Assembly (NCBI RefSeq): GCF_027941835.1
Contig: NZ_CP116005.1
Location: 3,673,501-3,737,500, forward strand
Direction of reading: 5' to 3'
DNA length: 64,000 nucleotides
Source: Sphingosinicella microcystinivorans
GTDB lineage: Bacteria > Pseudomonadota > Alphaproteobacteria > Sphingomonadales > Sphingomonadaceae
Each line of letters opens with the position of its first letter. The first letter of the stretch is position 1. Below, in pieces: positions 37,484-46,619 of the stretch. The notes beneath the pieces are model-generated. The model was not told the DNA's origin and did not search any database. It saw only the letters and a program-made list of their open reading frames with translations. A program made the position numbers and the translations under genes.

Positions 37484-38808
37484 CCGCGCGCCGCATCCTC
37501 CCGGTCGAGCGCCACCAGCGACGCGCCCTTCGTCTCGCGCATCACCAGCGCCGCGATCAGGCTCACCGCCCCGGCGATCAGGATATACACGGCGATCGGC
37601 CACCACGTGCCGTACTCGCGCAGCAGCGCGGTGCCGATCAGCGGCGCCCACGATCCGGCGACGATCGCCGTCAGCTGGTAGCCGAGCGAGACGCCCGAAT
37701 AGCGCATCCGCGTCGGGAACATCTCGGTCATGATCGCGGGCTGCGCCGCGTACATCAGCGCGTGGACGATCATCCCGGCCATGATGGCCGCCAGCACCAC
37801 CGCCGTCGCACCCGTGTCGAGCATCGGAAAGGCCGCGAACGGCCACGCCATCGTCAGCAGCGCGCCGAGCAGGTAGACGGGCCGCCGCCCGACCCTGTCC
37901 GCCGCGCGCCCGACCGCGGGAATGACGAACACGTGCAGGATGTGCGCGAAGAACAGCAGCGTCAGGATGCGCGTGGTGTCGGTGCCCCGGTGCGACAGGT
38001 AGGTGATCGAGAAGGTGACGACCATGTAGTAGAGGATGTTCTCGCCGAAGCGCAGGCCCATCGCCGTGAACACGCCGCGCGGATAGCACCGGAACACCTC
38101 CGTGAGCCCGTAGCCGGTGTGCGCCTTCTCCTCCATCTCGGCCTTGGCGGCTTCGAAGATCGGCGAGTCCGTCACCTGCGTGCGGATGTAGTAGCCGATC
38201 GCGACGATCACGACGGAGAGCCAGAACCCCACGCGCCAGCCCCACGACAGGAACGCCTCCTCGGAAAGCGTGGCGGAGAGCACGAGCAGAACCACCGTCG
38301 CGGCGAGGTTGCCGAGCGGCACCGCCGCCTGCGGGAAGCTGCCCCAGAAGGCGCGGCTGCGGTTCGGGCTGTGCTCGGTGACGAGCAGCACCGCACCGCC
38401 CCACTCGCCGCCGAGCGCGAAGCCCTGGATGAAGCGCAATGTCACCAGCAGCAGCGGCGCCCAGTAGCCGATCGCATGAAACGACGGCAGGCAGCCCATC
38501 AGGAACGTCGAAAGCCCGATCAGCACGAGGCTGAATTGCAGCAGCGACTTGCGCCCCACCTTGTCGCCGATATGGCCGAACACCACGCCCCCGAGCGGCC
38601 GCGCAATGAAGCCCACGGCGTAGGTCGCGAACGCCGCGATGATGCCGTCCAGTTCGTTGCCCGTATCGGGGAAGAACAGCTTGCCGAACACCAGCGTCGC
38701 GACGGTGCCGTAGAGGAAGAACTCGTACCATTCGACGACCGTCCCGGCCATCGAGGCCCCCACGACCTTCTTCAGATACGGCAGATCGGCGGTTTCCTCG
38801 TGCTTCAT
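37480..38808 (-). CDS. MFS transporter, metabolite:H+ symporter type
   Basis: A 442-residue 12-helix major facilitator of the MHS group (ShiA/ProP/KgtP-like). The start region [20 protein letters not shown] and the loop 2-3 motif [13 protein letters not shown] are diagnostic, as is the helix 4-5 stretch [22 protein letters not shown] 38808 has GGGGAG upstream. It probably imports an organic acid, betaine or similar solute with protons; the substrate is not predictable. The stop shares CTAG with the ruvX stop. Confidence 0.9.
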   Translation of the reverse strand: MKHEETADLPYLKKVVGASMAGTVVEWYEFFLYGTVATLVFGKLFFPDTGNELDGIIAAFATYAVGFIARPLGGVVFGHIGDKVGRKSLLQFSLVLIGLSTFLMGCLPSFHAIGYWAPLLLVTLRFIQGFALGGEWGGAVLLVTEHSPNRSRAFWGSFPQAAVPLGNLAATVVLLVLSATLSEEAFLSWGWRVGFWLSVVIVAIGYYIRTQVTDSPIFEAAKAEMEEKAHTGYGLTEVFRCYPRGVFTAMGLRFGENILYYMVVTFSITYLSHRGTDTTRILTLLFFAHILHVFVIPAVGRAADRVGRRPVYLLGALLTMAWPFAAFPMLDTGATAVVLAAIMAGMIVHALMYAAQPAIMTEMFPTRMRYSGVSLGYQLTAIVAGSWAPLIGTALLREYGTWWPIAVYILIAGAVSLIAALVMRETKGASLVALDREDAARG

Positions 38809-38869
38809 CGGCGCTCCCCTTGGCTGAGGGGCGTGCCCCGCACCGGCCGCAGCGTCAAGCCTGCACGTT

Positions 38870-38894
38870 TGCAGGGCGAAACGCCTGCCCTGCA
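38870..38894. repeat. Inverted repeat upstream of pyrB
   Basis: Arms TGCAGGGC (38870-38877) and GCCCTGCA (38887-38894) are separated by 9 nt. They lie in the 235-bp spacer between the divergent MFS and pyrB genes, nearer to MFS. It could be an operator; nothing else in this spacer is recognisable. Confidence 0.35.
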
Positions 38895-39043
38895 GCGTCC
38901 CGCCTGATGTAGGGGTGGTCTCGGGCGGCCCCGCGCCCGCACCACGGAAAGTCACACTGGAATTTTTCGGGCATCCGCATGAACATCGTAACCTTCCGGA
39001 CCTCTTGCCGCAGCGCCCGCGCGCGTCTAAAGGCTCGGGCTTA

Positions 39044-40048
39044 ATGACATCGCTACCCGAACCCGCTCCGCTTCCGGCCGTGCCGCCGGGGGCGCATCCC
39101 TTTCCGCACGCGCATCTGCTTGGAATCGAAGGCCTGAAGCCGTGGGAGATCGGCTTCCTGCTCGGCGAGGCCGAACACTGGGTCACGCTCGGCCGCAGCG
39201 CGCACAAGCGCGACGACCGGCTGGCCAGCCTCACCCAGATCAACGCCTTCTTCGAAAACTCGACGCGCACGCTGCTGTCGTTCGAGATCGCCGGCAAGCG
39301 CCTCGGCGCGGACGTGGTCAATATGGCCGTGCAATCGTCCTCGATGAAGAAGGGCGAGACGCTGCTCGACACGGCGCTGACGCTGAACGCCATGCACCCG
39401 GACGTGATCGTCATCCGCCACGACGCCTCCGGCGCGGTCGCGCTCATCGCCTCCAAGGTCGATTGCCCGGTGCTGAACGCGGGCGACGGCCGCCACGAGC
39501 ACCCGACGCAGGCGCTGCTCGACGCGCTCACCATCCGCCGCCGCAAGGGTCGCATCGAGGGGCTGAAGGTCGCGATCTGCGGCGACATATTGCACAGCCG
39601 CGTCGCCCGCTCGAACTTCCACCTGCTCGCCGCGCTCGGCGCCGAGGTGCGCGCGGTCGCGCCGCCGACGCTGATGCCCGCCGGGGTCGAGCGTTTCGGG
39701 GTCGCCGCCTTCACCGACATGGACGCGGGGCTGGAAGGCGCGGACGTCATCATGATGCTCCGCCTCCAGCGCGAGCGCATGGCGGGGGCCTACGTCCCTT
39801 CGGAACGGGAGTATTTCCATTTCTTCGGCCTCACCGCGAAGCGCCTCGCGACGGCGGGCGACAACGTGCTCGTCATGCACCCCGGCCCGATGAACCGGGG
39901 CGTCGAGATCGAATCGCAGGTCGCCGACGACATCGCCCGCTCCGCGATCACCGAGCAGGTCGAGATGGGCGTCGCCGTCCGCATGGCCTGCCTCGACGTG
40001 CTGACGCGCGCCCGACGCGGGGTTCCGGGCTGGGAGACGCACGCATGA
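39044..40048 (+). CDS. pyrB: Aspartate carbamoyltransferase catalytic subunit
   Basis: PyrB of 334 residues, catalysing carbamoyl phosphate + aspartate to carbamoyl-aspartate in pyrimidine synthesis. The carbamoyl-phosphate motif [13 protein letters not shown] is intact, with [12 protein letters not shown] and the C-terminal [11 protein letters not shown]. The ATG at 39044 gives normal length. The ATGA overlap with the next gene means PyrB is co-translated with a dihydroorotase homologue, as in class A ATCase complexes. No PyrI regulatory subunit is present. Confidence 0.95.
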   Translation: MTSLPEPAPLPAVPPGAHPFPHAHLLGIEGLKPWEIGFLLGEAEHWVTLGRSAHKRDDRLASLTQINAFFENSTRTLLSFEIAGKRLGADVVNMAVQSSSMKKGETLLDTALTLNAMHPDVIVIRHDASGAVALIASKVDCPVLNAGDGRHEHPTQALLDALTIRRRKGRIEGLKVAICGDILHSRVARSNFHLLAALGAEVRAVAPPTLMPAGVERFGVAAFTDMDAGLEGADVIMMLRLQRERMAGAYVPSEREYFHFFGLTAKRLATAGDNVLVMHPGPMNRGVEIESQVADDIARSAITEQVEMGVAVRMACLDVLTRARRGVPGWETHA

Positions 40049-41277
40049 GGCCGCTCGCGATTCTCGGCGCCCGCGTCATCGACCCCGCGCGCGGGACGAA
40101 CACGGCGGCGGACATCCTCATCGCGGATCGCGCCGTCGCGGCGGTCGGCAAGCCCGAAATCCCGTCCGACGCGCAGCGCATCGACGCGTCGGGCCTCGTC
40201 GCCGCGCCCGGCCTTGTCGACGCGGGCGTGTTCAAATCGGAACCGGCGGCGTTCCTCGCGGGGGGCATCACCCGCACGCTGCTGATGCCCGACCAGTCGC
40301 CCGTAATCGACGATCCCGCGCTCGCCGAGCGCGCGCAGCGGATCGGCAAGCCGCACGTCTGGGTGCACCCGCTCGCCGCCGCGACGCGCGGCCTTGCCGG
40401 AAGCGAGCTGGCCGAGGTGGCGCTGATGAAGGCGGCGGGTGCGGTCGGCATCGCCACCGGGCGTCGGCAGATCGCCTCGGCAGCCGTCATGCACCGGCTG
40501 CTGCAATATGCCGCCGCGTTCGATCTCGTCACCGTGGTTCACGCCGAGGACGCCGCCCTCACCGAAGGCGCGGAAGCGACGACGGGGGAGACCGCGACCC
40601 GGCTCGGCCTCGCCTCCGCCCCCGCAATCGCTGAGGCCGTCGCCATCGCGCGCGACGTGCGGCTCGCCGAGGCGGCGGGCGCGCGGCTCCATATCCATCA
40701 GGTGACGACCGCCGAGGGGCTGGACGTGATCCGCGCCGCGCGCGCGCGCGGCGCGCGCATCACCTGCGGCACGGCGCCCGCCTATCTGCTGCTGAACGAC
40801 GAGGCCGTCACCGGCTATCGCACCTTCACGCGCCTGTCGCCGCCGCTCCGCGCCGAGGACGACCGCCGCGCGCTGCTCGGCGGTCTTGCGGACGGCACCA
40901 TCGACTGCCTCACCTCGGCGCACGACCCGCGCGGGCAGGACGAGAAGCGGCTTCCGTTCGCGCAGGCGATGCCCGGCATGTCCGGCGCGGAGACGCTGCT
41001 GGCGCTGGCCGTTTCGGCGGGCGAGAACGCGGGCGTGCCCCTCTCCCGCCTGATCGCGATGATGAGCGCGACGCCGGCCGCGATCTTCGGCGTGCCGGGC
41101 GGAAACCTCGGCGTGGGCGCGCCTGCCGACATCGTGCTGTTCGATCCGGGCGCGCCGTGGCGCATCGACGCGTCGAAGTTCGTCTCGGCGGGCGACAACA
41201 CGCCGTTCGACGGGCTTCCCGTGCAGGGCCGCGTGAGATGGACCGTGAAAGGCGGCGAGATCGCCTTCGCGGGCTGA
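40045..41277 (+). CDS. Degenerate dihydroorotase homologue (ATCase partner)
   Basis: A 410-residue amidohydrolase of the dihydroorotase family located directly after pyrB. The zinc-binding H-x-H following strand 1 (DxHVHxRxPG in active enzymes) is replaced by [14 protein letters not shown], and the late catalytic Asp region reads [16 protein letters not shown] instead of the usual TDHAPH. It is therefore probably an inactive structural partner of PyrB (the PyrC'/pDHO type known from Pseudomonas and relatives). A functional PyrC should be encoded elsewhere. The stop directly abuts the convergent SPOR-lipoprotein stop. Confidence 0.85.
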   Translation: MRPLAILGARVIDPARGTNTAADILIADRAVAAVGKPEIPSDAQRIDASGLVAAPGLVDAGVFKSEPAAFLAGGITRTLLMPDQSPVIDDPALAERAQRIGKPHVWVHPLAAATRGLAGSELAEVALMKAAGAVGIATGRRQIASAAVMHRLLQYAAAFDLVTVVHAEDAALTEGAEATTGETATRLGLASAPAIAEAVAIARDVRLAEAAGARLHIHQVTTAEGLDVIRAARARGARITCGTAPAYLLLNDEAVTGYRTFTRLSPPLRAEDDRRALLGGLADGTIDCLTSAHDPRGQDEKRLPFAQAMPGMSGAETLLALAVSAGENAGVPLSRLIAMMSATPAAIFGVPGGNLGVGAPADIVLFDPGAPWRIDASKFVSAGDNTPFDGLPVQGRVRWTVKGGEIAFAG

Positions 41278-42624
41278 TCAGGCTTTCTTGGAGGACGTCG
41301 CTTCCGGCGCACCCGTACCCTTGCGGACGAAGCAGCTGTAGCCCTCGGCCTTGAGGTTCCGGCAGAGGTCGACCGCCTCGGTGACGTTCGCGAACGAGCC
41401 GATGGCGAGGCGGTGGTAGGTCGCGCCCTTCACTTCGATCTGGCTGCGGATCGGATCGAACTCGCCGAGCGCGCTGTTCTTGCGCACGAGCGTCTTCCAG
41501 CCGGCGTTCAGGAATTCCGGCTTCGCGTAGGAGCCGAGCTGGACGACCCAAGCGCCATGCGTCGGCTTCGGCAGCGCGCGGATCTCCCGCTTCACGGCGG
41601 AAACGGGTTTCGGCGCGTCGAAGGCGGGCTGCACGGCGCGGATCTTCACGATCGGCTGCGCGGGCTCGGCCGCGACCGGCACCTCGGCGCGGGCAATGGC
41701 GACCGGCTCGGGCCGAACGGTCGGCGCGGCTTCGGCGACGACTGCCGGGGCCAGTTCGGGAACGGCGGCGACGGCCACGGGTTCCGGCGCGCTTTCTGCG
41801 ACCGGGACGTCCACGGCGGGCTGCACGTCCGCCACCGCCACCATCGTCTCGGCCTGCGGCGGCGCCCATGCGAGCGCGACCGGGCGTCCGGCGTCGTTCG
41901 CGGCCATTTCCACGCCGAGCACCGAGGCGGTGCGCCACGCGCTGTCGGTGTTGGAGGCGATCGCGGCCCATTCCGCCACGCGGGCGTCGACCGCGTCCGG
42001 CGTCAGGTCCATCGAGGCGGTCGTGCGCGCCGCGGCCCATTCGCCGGAAAGCGCCTGCGCGAGCGCGAGGTTCTGGCGGAGGCGCGGCGTCGAGGTGCCT
42101 GCACGGACGGATTTCTCAAGCAGGCTGATCGCCTTGCGGGTCTCGCCCGAAAGCGCCAGCGCGAGGCCGACATCGGCCGCGAGCGAGGGTTCGTCCGCAA
42201 GCGCGTCGAGCGTCGACAGCGCCGTGTAGCGGTTGCCCGCCGCGAGCGACGAAAGCGCGGCGCGGAAGCGGACGTTCGCGTCGTCGGAGTTCATCGCCGA
42301 AAGGTCGCCGTAGGCTTCGGCCGCCGACTGGTAGCGGCCGGCCGCCGTATAGGCCTTGGCGAGTGTGAAGCGCGCATCAGCGTTCTGCGGATCGGCGGTG
42401 ACGGCAAGCTCGGCGAAGCTGATCGCCGCCGCCGGATTGCCCGCGAGCCGCGCGGCTTCCGCCTGCTTGATGAGGACGACCGAAGGCTGCGGGGCGTCGA
42501 CGGCGCCGATCGCGGTGTTCACGTGCGCCACCGGGCTGGTCGACGACTGGCAGGCCGTCAGAGAGACCCCGAGCGTGAATGCGCTCGCGGCCAGCTTGAG
42601 CACCGTATTGCGCTGAGTCTGCAT
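41278..42624 (-). CDS. TPR-SPOR lipoprotein
   Basis: A 448-residue lipoprotein (lipobox LTAC in LGVSLTACQSS). About residues 50-225 form tetratricopeptide-like helical repeats (ADPQNADARFTLAKAYTAAG; SDDANVRFRAALSSLAAGNR). An Ala/Val/Pro-rich linker follows, then a C-terminal SPOR domain (GAWVVQLGSYAKPEFLNAGW to YHRLAIGSFANVTEAVDLCR) that binds denuded septal peptidoglycan. It is the last gene of the ParA - RHH-like - SPOR operon. Probably a cell-division or septal factor. Confidence 0.87.
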   Translation of the reverse strand: MQTQRNTVLKLAASAFTLGVSLTACQSSTSPVAHVNTAIGAVDAPQPSVVLIKQAEAARLAGNPAAAISFAELAVTADPQNADARFTLAKAYTAAGRYQSAAEAYGDLSAMNSDDANVRFRAALSSLAAGNRYTALSTLDALADEPSLAADVGLALALSGETRKAISLLEKSVRAGTSTPRLRQNLALAQALSGEWAAARTTASMDLTPDAVDARVAEWAAIASNTDSAWRTASVLGVEMAANDAGRPVALAWAPPQAETMVAVADVQPAVDVPVAESAPEPVAVAAVPELAPAVVAEAAPTVRPEPVAIARAEVPVAAEPAQPIVKIRAVQPAFDAPKPVSAVKREIRALPKPTHGAWVVQLGSYAKPEFLNAGWKTLVRKNSALGEFDPIRSQIEVKGATYHRLAIGSFANVTEAVDLCRNLKAEGYSCFVRKGTGAPEATSSKKA

Positions 42625-42652
42625 GGTCTTGGCCCCTTCACCCCGTTCGCGC

Positions 42653-43267
42653 CTAGTTGGCGGCGGACTTCCTCACGTCCTTCACGGCATCCGGAAAATG
42701 CGTGGACAGATATTCATCGAGCGCCGCGGTCACAAGCTGCTGCGCGGACTGGTGCGCGTAGACGCACGCGAGACGCAGCTTCATGTGACGGTCCGGGTCG
42801 AGCCGCAGCGTGAACGCCGCCTTCGCCTTGGACCCGGCCGCCGCACGCGGACGGTGCACGGGCTGCGCGGGCGCCACGTTGATCGACGGGATCGCCGTCG
42901 CCACGGGCACGGACGCCGGCACCGAGACCGGAGCCTCGGGCAGATCGGCGGATTCCGGCTCGGGCGTCCGCACGACCGCAGCTGCGGCCGCCGCGAACTC
43001 ATCGGCGATCGCCTGCTGCTGCACGGCGACGGGCGACGGCACGGCCTGATCGAGCTCCACGGCCGGGCGCGGCTGGAAGTGCATCGGCTGTGCCGGCATC
43101 AGCGCGGCGCGCTGCTCGGCGGTCAGCATGTCGGTGCCGCCCATGTCGTTCCAGCCGAGATCGTCGTCGGACGCAAAGCCGTAGCCTTGCGGACGCATCG
43201 CCGGGCGCGCCTGTCCCTTCCGCGCGAGCAGACCGGCGGTCAAAGAAGCATAGTTGGCCTCGTTCAT
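42653..43267 (-). CDS. ParA-linked protein with ribbon-helix-helix-like C-terminus
   Basis: A 204-residue protein. The N-terminus (NEANYASLTAGLLARKGQAR) and the segment LTAEQRAALMPAQ look structured; the middle 90 residues are Ala/Pro/Val-rich and probably disordered. The last 50 residues (AAFTLRLDPDRHMKLRLACV, then AQQLVTAALDEYLSTHFPD) fit a ribbon-helix-helix DNA-binding domain of the kind found in ParA-partner centromere-binding proteins. It lies 39 bp downstream of parA. The RHH assignment is inferred from strand/helix pattern and context. Confidence 0.7.
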   Translation of the reverse strand: MNEANYASLTAGLLARKGQARPAMRPQGYGFASDDDLGWNDMGGTDMLTAEQRAALMPAQPMHFQPRPAVELDQAVPSPVAVQQQAIADEFAAAAAAVVRTPEPESADLPEAPVSVPASVPVATAIPSINVAPAQPVHRPRAAAGSKAKAAFTLRLDPDRHMKLRLACVYAHQSAQQLVTAALDEYLSTHFPDAVKDVRKSAAN

Positions 43268-43306
43268 AACTTACCTTTCCCCGGAACGGCCCCTTGCATC
43301 TTATTG

Positions 43307-44020
43307 TTAGCTGACAGCTTTCCGGCCGAACCCGCCGGCGGCCCGCACGGCAGGAGTCGGCACATGCTGGCCCGGTGCATTGAACACGGTCCGGCGGAAA
43401 TTCTTCTCGAGGCGATCGGCGATGTACGCCCACAGTTCCTCGATCTCCTGCGAGGATTTGCCGTCGGGCTCGATCTCCATGACCGTGCGGCCGTCGATCA
43501 TAGAGGCCGCGAAATCGGTGCGGTGGTGCAGCGTCACCGGCGCGACCGTGCCGTGCTGCGAGAGCGCGACGGCGGCCTCGTAGGTGATCTTGGCGCGCGG
43601 CGTCGCCGCGTTCACGACGAAGATGAGCGGCTTGCCCGCGCGCTCGCAAAGCTCGACCGTGGCGCCTGCGGCGCGCAGGTCGTGCGGGCTCGGGCGGGTC
43701 GGGATGACGACGAGCTCGGCGACCGAGAGCACGCTCTGGATGGCGACGGTGATCGCCGGCGGCGTGTCGATCACGGCGAGCTTGAAGCCCTTCTGCCGCA
43801 GCATTTCAAGGTCGGTGACGAGCCGTGCGACGGTCGTCTGCGCGAAGGCGGGCATCTCGGCCTCACGCTCGTTCCACCAGTCGGCCAGCGAGCCCTGGGG
43901 GTCGATGTCGATGAGAACGACGGGCCCCGCGCCGGCCCTCTGCGCCTGAACAGCGAGGTGGCCGCTGAGGGTGGTCTTGCCCGAACCGCCCTTTTGTGAA
44001 GCTAACGCGAGAACGCGCAT
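43307..44020 (-). CDS. ParA-family ATPase (orphan)
   Basis: A 237-residue ParA/MinD-type ATPase. The deviant Walker A is KGGSGKTTL at residues about 10-18, Walker A' is LIDIDPQGSLADW and Walker B is AVIDTPPAI. No N-terminal HTH is present, so it is the short type. ATG 44020 has GGGGAAAA upstream. The genomic neighbours are not ParB/gidAB, so this is not the main chromosome partition pair. Instead it heads an operon with an RHH-like and a SPOR protein, suggesting a role in positioning at the division site or nucleoid. Confidence 0.88.
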   Translation of the reverse strand: MRVLALASQKGGSGKTTLSGHLAVQAQRAGAGPVVLIDIDPQGSLADWWNEREAEMPAFAQTTVARLVTDLEMLRQKGFKLAVIDTPPAITVAIQSVLSVAELVVIPTRPSPHDLRAAGATVELCERAGKPLIFVVNAATPRAKITYEAAVALSQHGTVAPVTLHHRTDFAASMIDGRTVMEIEPDGKSSQEIEELWAYIADRLEKNFRRTVFNAPGQHVPTPAVRAAGGFGRKAVS

Positions 44021-44108
44021 TGGCTTTTCCCCATAGACTCTGCGAATTGCAGGGGCATGGATCGCACGCACAAAGCTAATATTCGGTAAAGCCTTGGGGT
44101 TATTTCGT

Positions 44109-44154
44109 GAAAACCCCCGGGCGGTTTCGCGCGGGAATGCGGCAGGGGGTTTTC
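44109..44154. repeat. Inverted repeat between parA and Sel1-SPOR genes
   Basis: Perfect 10-bp arms GAAAACCCCC (44109-44118) and GGGGGTTTTC (44145-44154) with a 26-nt spacer lie in the 201-bp divergent region. It could be an operator or a centromere-like site for the adjacent RHH-like protein. A TAATAT at 44088 may be part of a promoter. Confidence 0.45.
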
Positions 44155-44221
44155 CGTTCACGGCCCCGTAAGGCCTGTCAGGGATTCCCTTGCCGGAAAG
44201 ACTGCTCTAGAGAACCCCACC

Positions 44222-45256
44222 ATGCGACACGGCCTCATCACCGCGACTGCGTTCCTCAGCCTTTTCGTTTCGGTTCCGGCACTTGCAGGCGTCAAGGAAG
44301 GCGTCGTCAAGTGGCAGGCGGGCGACTACAAGGGCGCGGTCGTCGAATGGATGCCGTTCGCGGCGAAGGGCGATCCCGACGCGCTGTTCAACATGGGGCA
44401 GGCCTACAAGCTCGGCCGCGGCGTTCCGCTCGACAAGGCGAAGGCGGAGGACTTCTACCGCCGCGCCGCCGACAAGGGCCATGCGCCGGCCCAGTCCAAC
44501 CTCGGCATCCTGCTCGCCCAGCGCGGCGAGAAGGCCGAGGCCGCGGCGCTCTGGCAGAAGGCGGCGGCGAAGCGCGACGCCCGCGCGCAGTACATGCTCG
44601 GCGTGCTCCACTTCAACGGCGACACGCTGCCGAAGAACTGGCCCCTCGCCTATGCATATATGACTCAGGCGAACAATGCCGGGCTGCCGCAGGCCGGGCG
44701 GGCGCTTGCCACCATGACGGCAAGCCTGTCGCCCGCCGACCGGGCGAGCGGCAGCGAGATGGCGGAAGCGATGACGACAGGCGACAAGCTCGCCGCAAGC
44801 GGCAAGCCCCTTCCCGCACCCCGCAAGCTCGACAACGCCATCGCGGCGGACAAGCCGCAGGAGACGGCGCCGAAGGCCGCGGTAGCAGCAGCCGTCCCGG
44901 CTCCGGCCCCGGCAAGCCCCCGCCCGGTCGCCGCACCGGCGCGGACGATCGTGTCCAGCGCCGAGATCCCGCAGCCCCGCGCCGCCGCGCCGACGACGGC
45001 CGCCGCGAGCAGCATCGGCGGCGGATGGCGCATCCAGCTCGGCGCCTTCTCGCAGGAAGCGCGCGCGCGCGAGGCATGGACGGCGCTGCGCCGCGAGCAT
45101 CCGGGCATCGTCTCCGGCCTCGAACCGGCCTACTCCGTTGGCGGCAACATGGTGCGCCTGCAGGCGGGCAGCTTCGCGGACGCCGCCGAGGCGAACGCCG
45201 TCTGCCAGCGCCTGCGCGACACCGGCAGGGCCTGCTTCGCGGTCCACACCAATTAA
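44222..45256 (+). CDS. Sel1-repeat SPOR protein
   Basis: A 344-residue exported protein. The signal peptide MRHGLITATAFLSLFVSVPA is cleaved near ALA-GV. Three to four Sel1-like repeats follow (AKGDPDALFNMGQAYKLGRG; ADKGHAPAQSNLGILLAQRG; AKRDARAQYMLGVLHFNGDT). After a Pro/Ala linker the C-terminal SPOR domain runs from GGGWRIQLGAFSQEARAREA to RLQAGSFADAAEANAVCQRL. It is divergent from the ParA-SPOR operon, so two SPOR proteins flank the ParA gene. Confidence 0.88.
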   Translation: MRHGLITATAFLSLFVSVPALAGVKEGVVKWQAGDYKGAVVEWMPFAAKGDPDALFNMGQAYKLGRGVPLDKAKAEDFYRRAADKGHAPAQSNLGILLAQRGEKAEAAALWQKAAAKRDARAQYMLGVLHFNGDTLPKNWPLAYAYMTQANNAGLPQAGRALATMTASLSPADRASGSEMAEAMTTGDKLAASGKPLPAPRKLDNAIAADKPQETAPKAAVAAAVPAPAPASPRPVAAPARTIVSSAEIPQPRAAAPTTAAASSIGGGWRIQLGAFSQEARAREAWTALRREHPGIVSGLEPAYSVGGNMVRLQAGSFADAAEANAVCQRLRDTGRACFAVHTN

Positions 45257-45294
45257 CCTTTCATCGACGGCTTTGCGCTAGCTCTGGACGCCCG

Positions 45295-45312
45295 CGGGAC
45301 CCGTATGTCCCG
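45295..45312 (+). terminator. Possible terminator after Sel1-SPOR gene
   Basis: Arms CGGGAC (45295-45300) and GTCCCG (45307-45312) with a 6-nt loop are followed by AGAGTTGCTTTT. Short stem; tentative. Confidence 0.35.
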
Positions 45313-45342
45313 AGAGTTGCTTTTGTGCGGGGCAGACGGCGA

Positions 45343-45681
45343 ATGATCAGCAACAACATCCGGGAATTTCCGCGGCCCCATGCCGCTCCGGCACGCAGCG
45401 GGCGTTTCTGCACGCTTCACGCCGCGGGCGTGGAGATCGGGGCCTCGCTCCGCGATGTCTCCGCCGCCGGCGCCTTCGTCGAAACCGGCCACGCGCTCCA
45501 CATCGACGAGCAGGTCGTGCTTTCCCATCCGCTCGCCGGTGCGATTCGCGCGCGCGTCGTCCGCGTCGGACGGGACGGCGCTGCGCTGCGGTTTGCCGTG
45601 GGCGAGGATGCCGCGACATTCGCGCTCGCCTCGCTCTGCGCGGGGATGACGGCGGCCGTCGATTCTGCCCTCGATGCCTGA
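45343..45681 (+). CDS. PilZ-domain protein
   Basis: A single-domain PilZ protein of 112 residues. The DxSxxG box is present as LRDVSAAGAFVET, and the barrel continues to RVVRVGRDGAALRFA. The upstream Arg motif is only R-x-x-R (ARSGRF) rather than the canonical RxxxR, so c-di-GMP affinity is uncertain. It overlaps the next gene by 8 bp. It could be a receptor for c-di-GMP controlled by enzymes such as the GGDEF-EAL protein at 1.9 kb. Confidence 0.75.
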   Translation: MISNNIREFPRPHAAPARSGRFCTLHAAGVEIGASLRDVSAAGAFVETGHALHIDEQVVLSHPLAGAIRARVVRVGRDGAALRFAVGEDAATFALASLCAGMTAAVDSALDA

Positions 45682-46615
45682 CGGCATCCCGATGCCCGGA
45701 CCGTTGCGGCAGCGCCTTCGTGCATGGTGGGAAGGCTATGACCTTGCCGAGCTGAAACGCCGTCTCGCCGCCCGCGTCGCCAACGAGGACGCGGCCCGTT
45801 CGCCGCGCCTACCTTCCCTGCCTCACGCGCAGGCGGTACCGCCGCAGCCTTCCGAAACCTCGAACTGGCCACCCGAACGTGTCGCGGCAGCCCAGATCGT
45901 ATGGGGTGACGGTTCGCTGACGCCGCGCGGCGTATCCCAGCTCAGGGCGCTGTCGGCGCGCGCGGGACTGGGGCAGCACAGCCGCGTCCTTCATCTCGGC
46001 GCGGAACTCGGCGGCGTCGCCAGCGAACTCCATGCGGGGATCGGCTGCACCGTGCTCGCCGCCGAGACGCAGAAGCCGCTGGCCGCCGCTTCGGACGGGC
46101 GCGTCGCGCTGCTGCGCGCCGCCGACGGGCCGCTGCTGCCGGACGCCGACTTCATCCTCGTCGATGGCATCACCGAACGCGGAGAACCGCTGACGACGCT
46201 GCTCCGCAGCCAGTGCGAAACGCTCGCGCCCGGCGGTCAGGTCGCGGTGCGCAGCCTCGTGATGACCGACGACCGCCAGACGGCATCGCCGCGCTACCGC
46301 GAATGGGCGGAGGCGGAGCCCGTGCGGCCACGCCTGCGCACCGTGGAAACGCTTTCGCGGCTGGTGGAGGACGCGCGCCTCTCCGTCATCGCGGTCAGCG
46401 ACATCTCCGCCGACTATGCCGCCGAGGTCGAATACAGCTGGGGCGGCGCGATCGACCGGATTCGCGCGCTGCACCGCGAGCCGGAGGGACAGGCATTGAT
46501 CCCGCACCTGCTTGCGGAAGGCGAGCGCTGGCTGAGGCGGATCGAGCTGATCCGCGAGGGCGTGATCGGTGTCCGCGTCCTCATCGCGACCCGCCGGGAC
46601 CGCGCGCGGCGCTAG
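45674..46615 (+). CDS. Methyltransferase-like protein of unknown substrate
   Basis: A 313-residue soluble protein with a Rossmann-like SAM-methyltransferase core: SRVLHLGAELGGVASELHAG (motif I, with the usual Gly-x-Gly altered), DADFILVDGITERG (motif II) and TLAPGGQVAVRSLVM (post-II). The N-terminal 95 residues include a helical and a linker region (QIVWGDGSLTPRGVSQLRAL). The start overlaps the PilZ gene by 8 bp; ATG 45692 is an alternative. Function not recognised, and the degenerate motif I leaves catalytic competence open. Confidence 0.65.
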   Translation: MPDGIPMPGPLRQRLRAWWEGYDLAELKRRLAARVANEDAARSPRLPSLPHAQAVPPQPSETSNWPPERVAAAQIVWGDGSLTPRGVSQLRALSARAGLGQHSRVLHLGAELGGVASELHAGIGCTVLAAETQKPLAAASDGRVALLRAADGPLLPDADFILVDGITERGEPLTTLLRSQCETLAPGGQVAVRSLVMTDDRQTASPRYREWAEAEPVRPRLRTVETLSRLVEDARLSVIAVSDISADYAAEVEYSWGGAIDRIRALHREPEGQALIPHLLAEGERWLRRIELIREGVIGVRVLIATRRDRARR

Positions 46616-46619
46616 GCGT

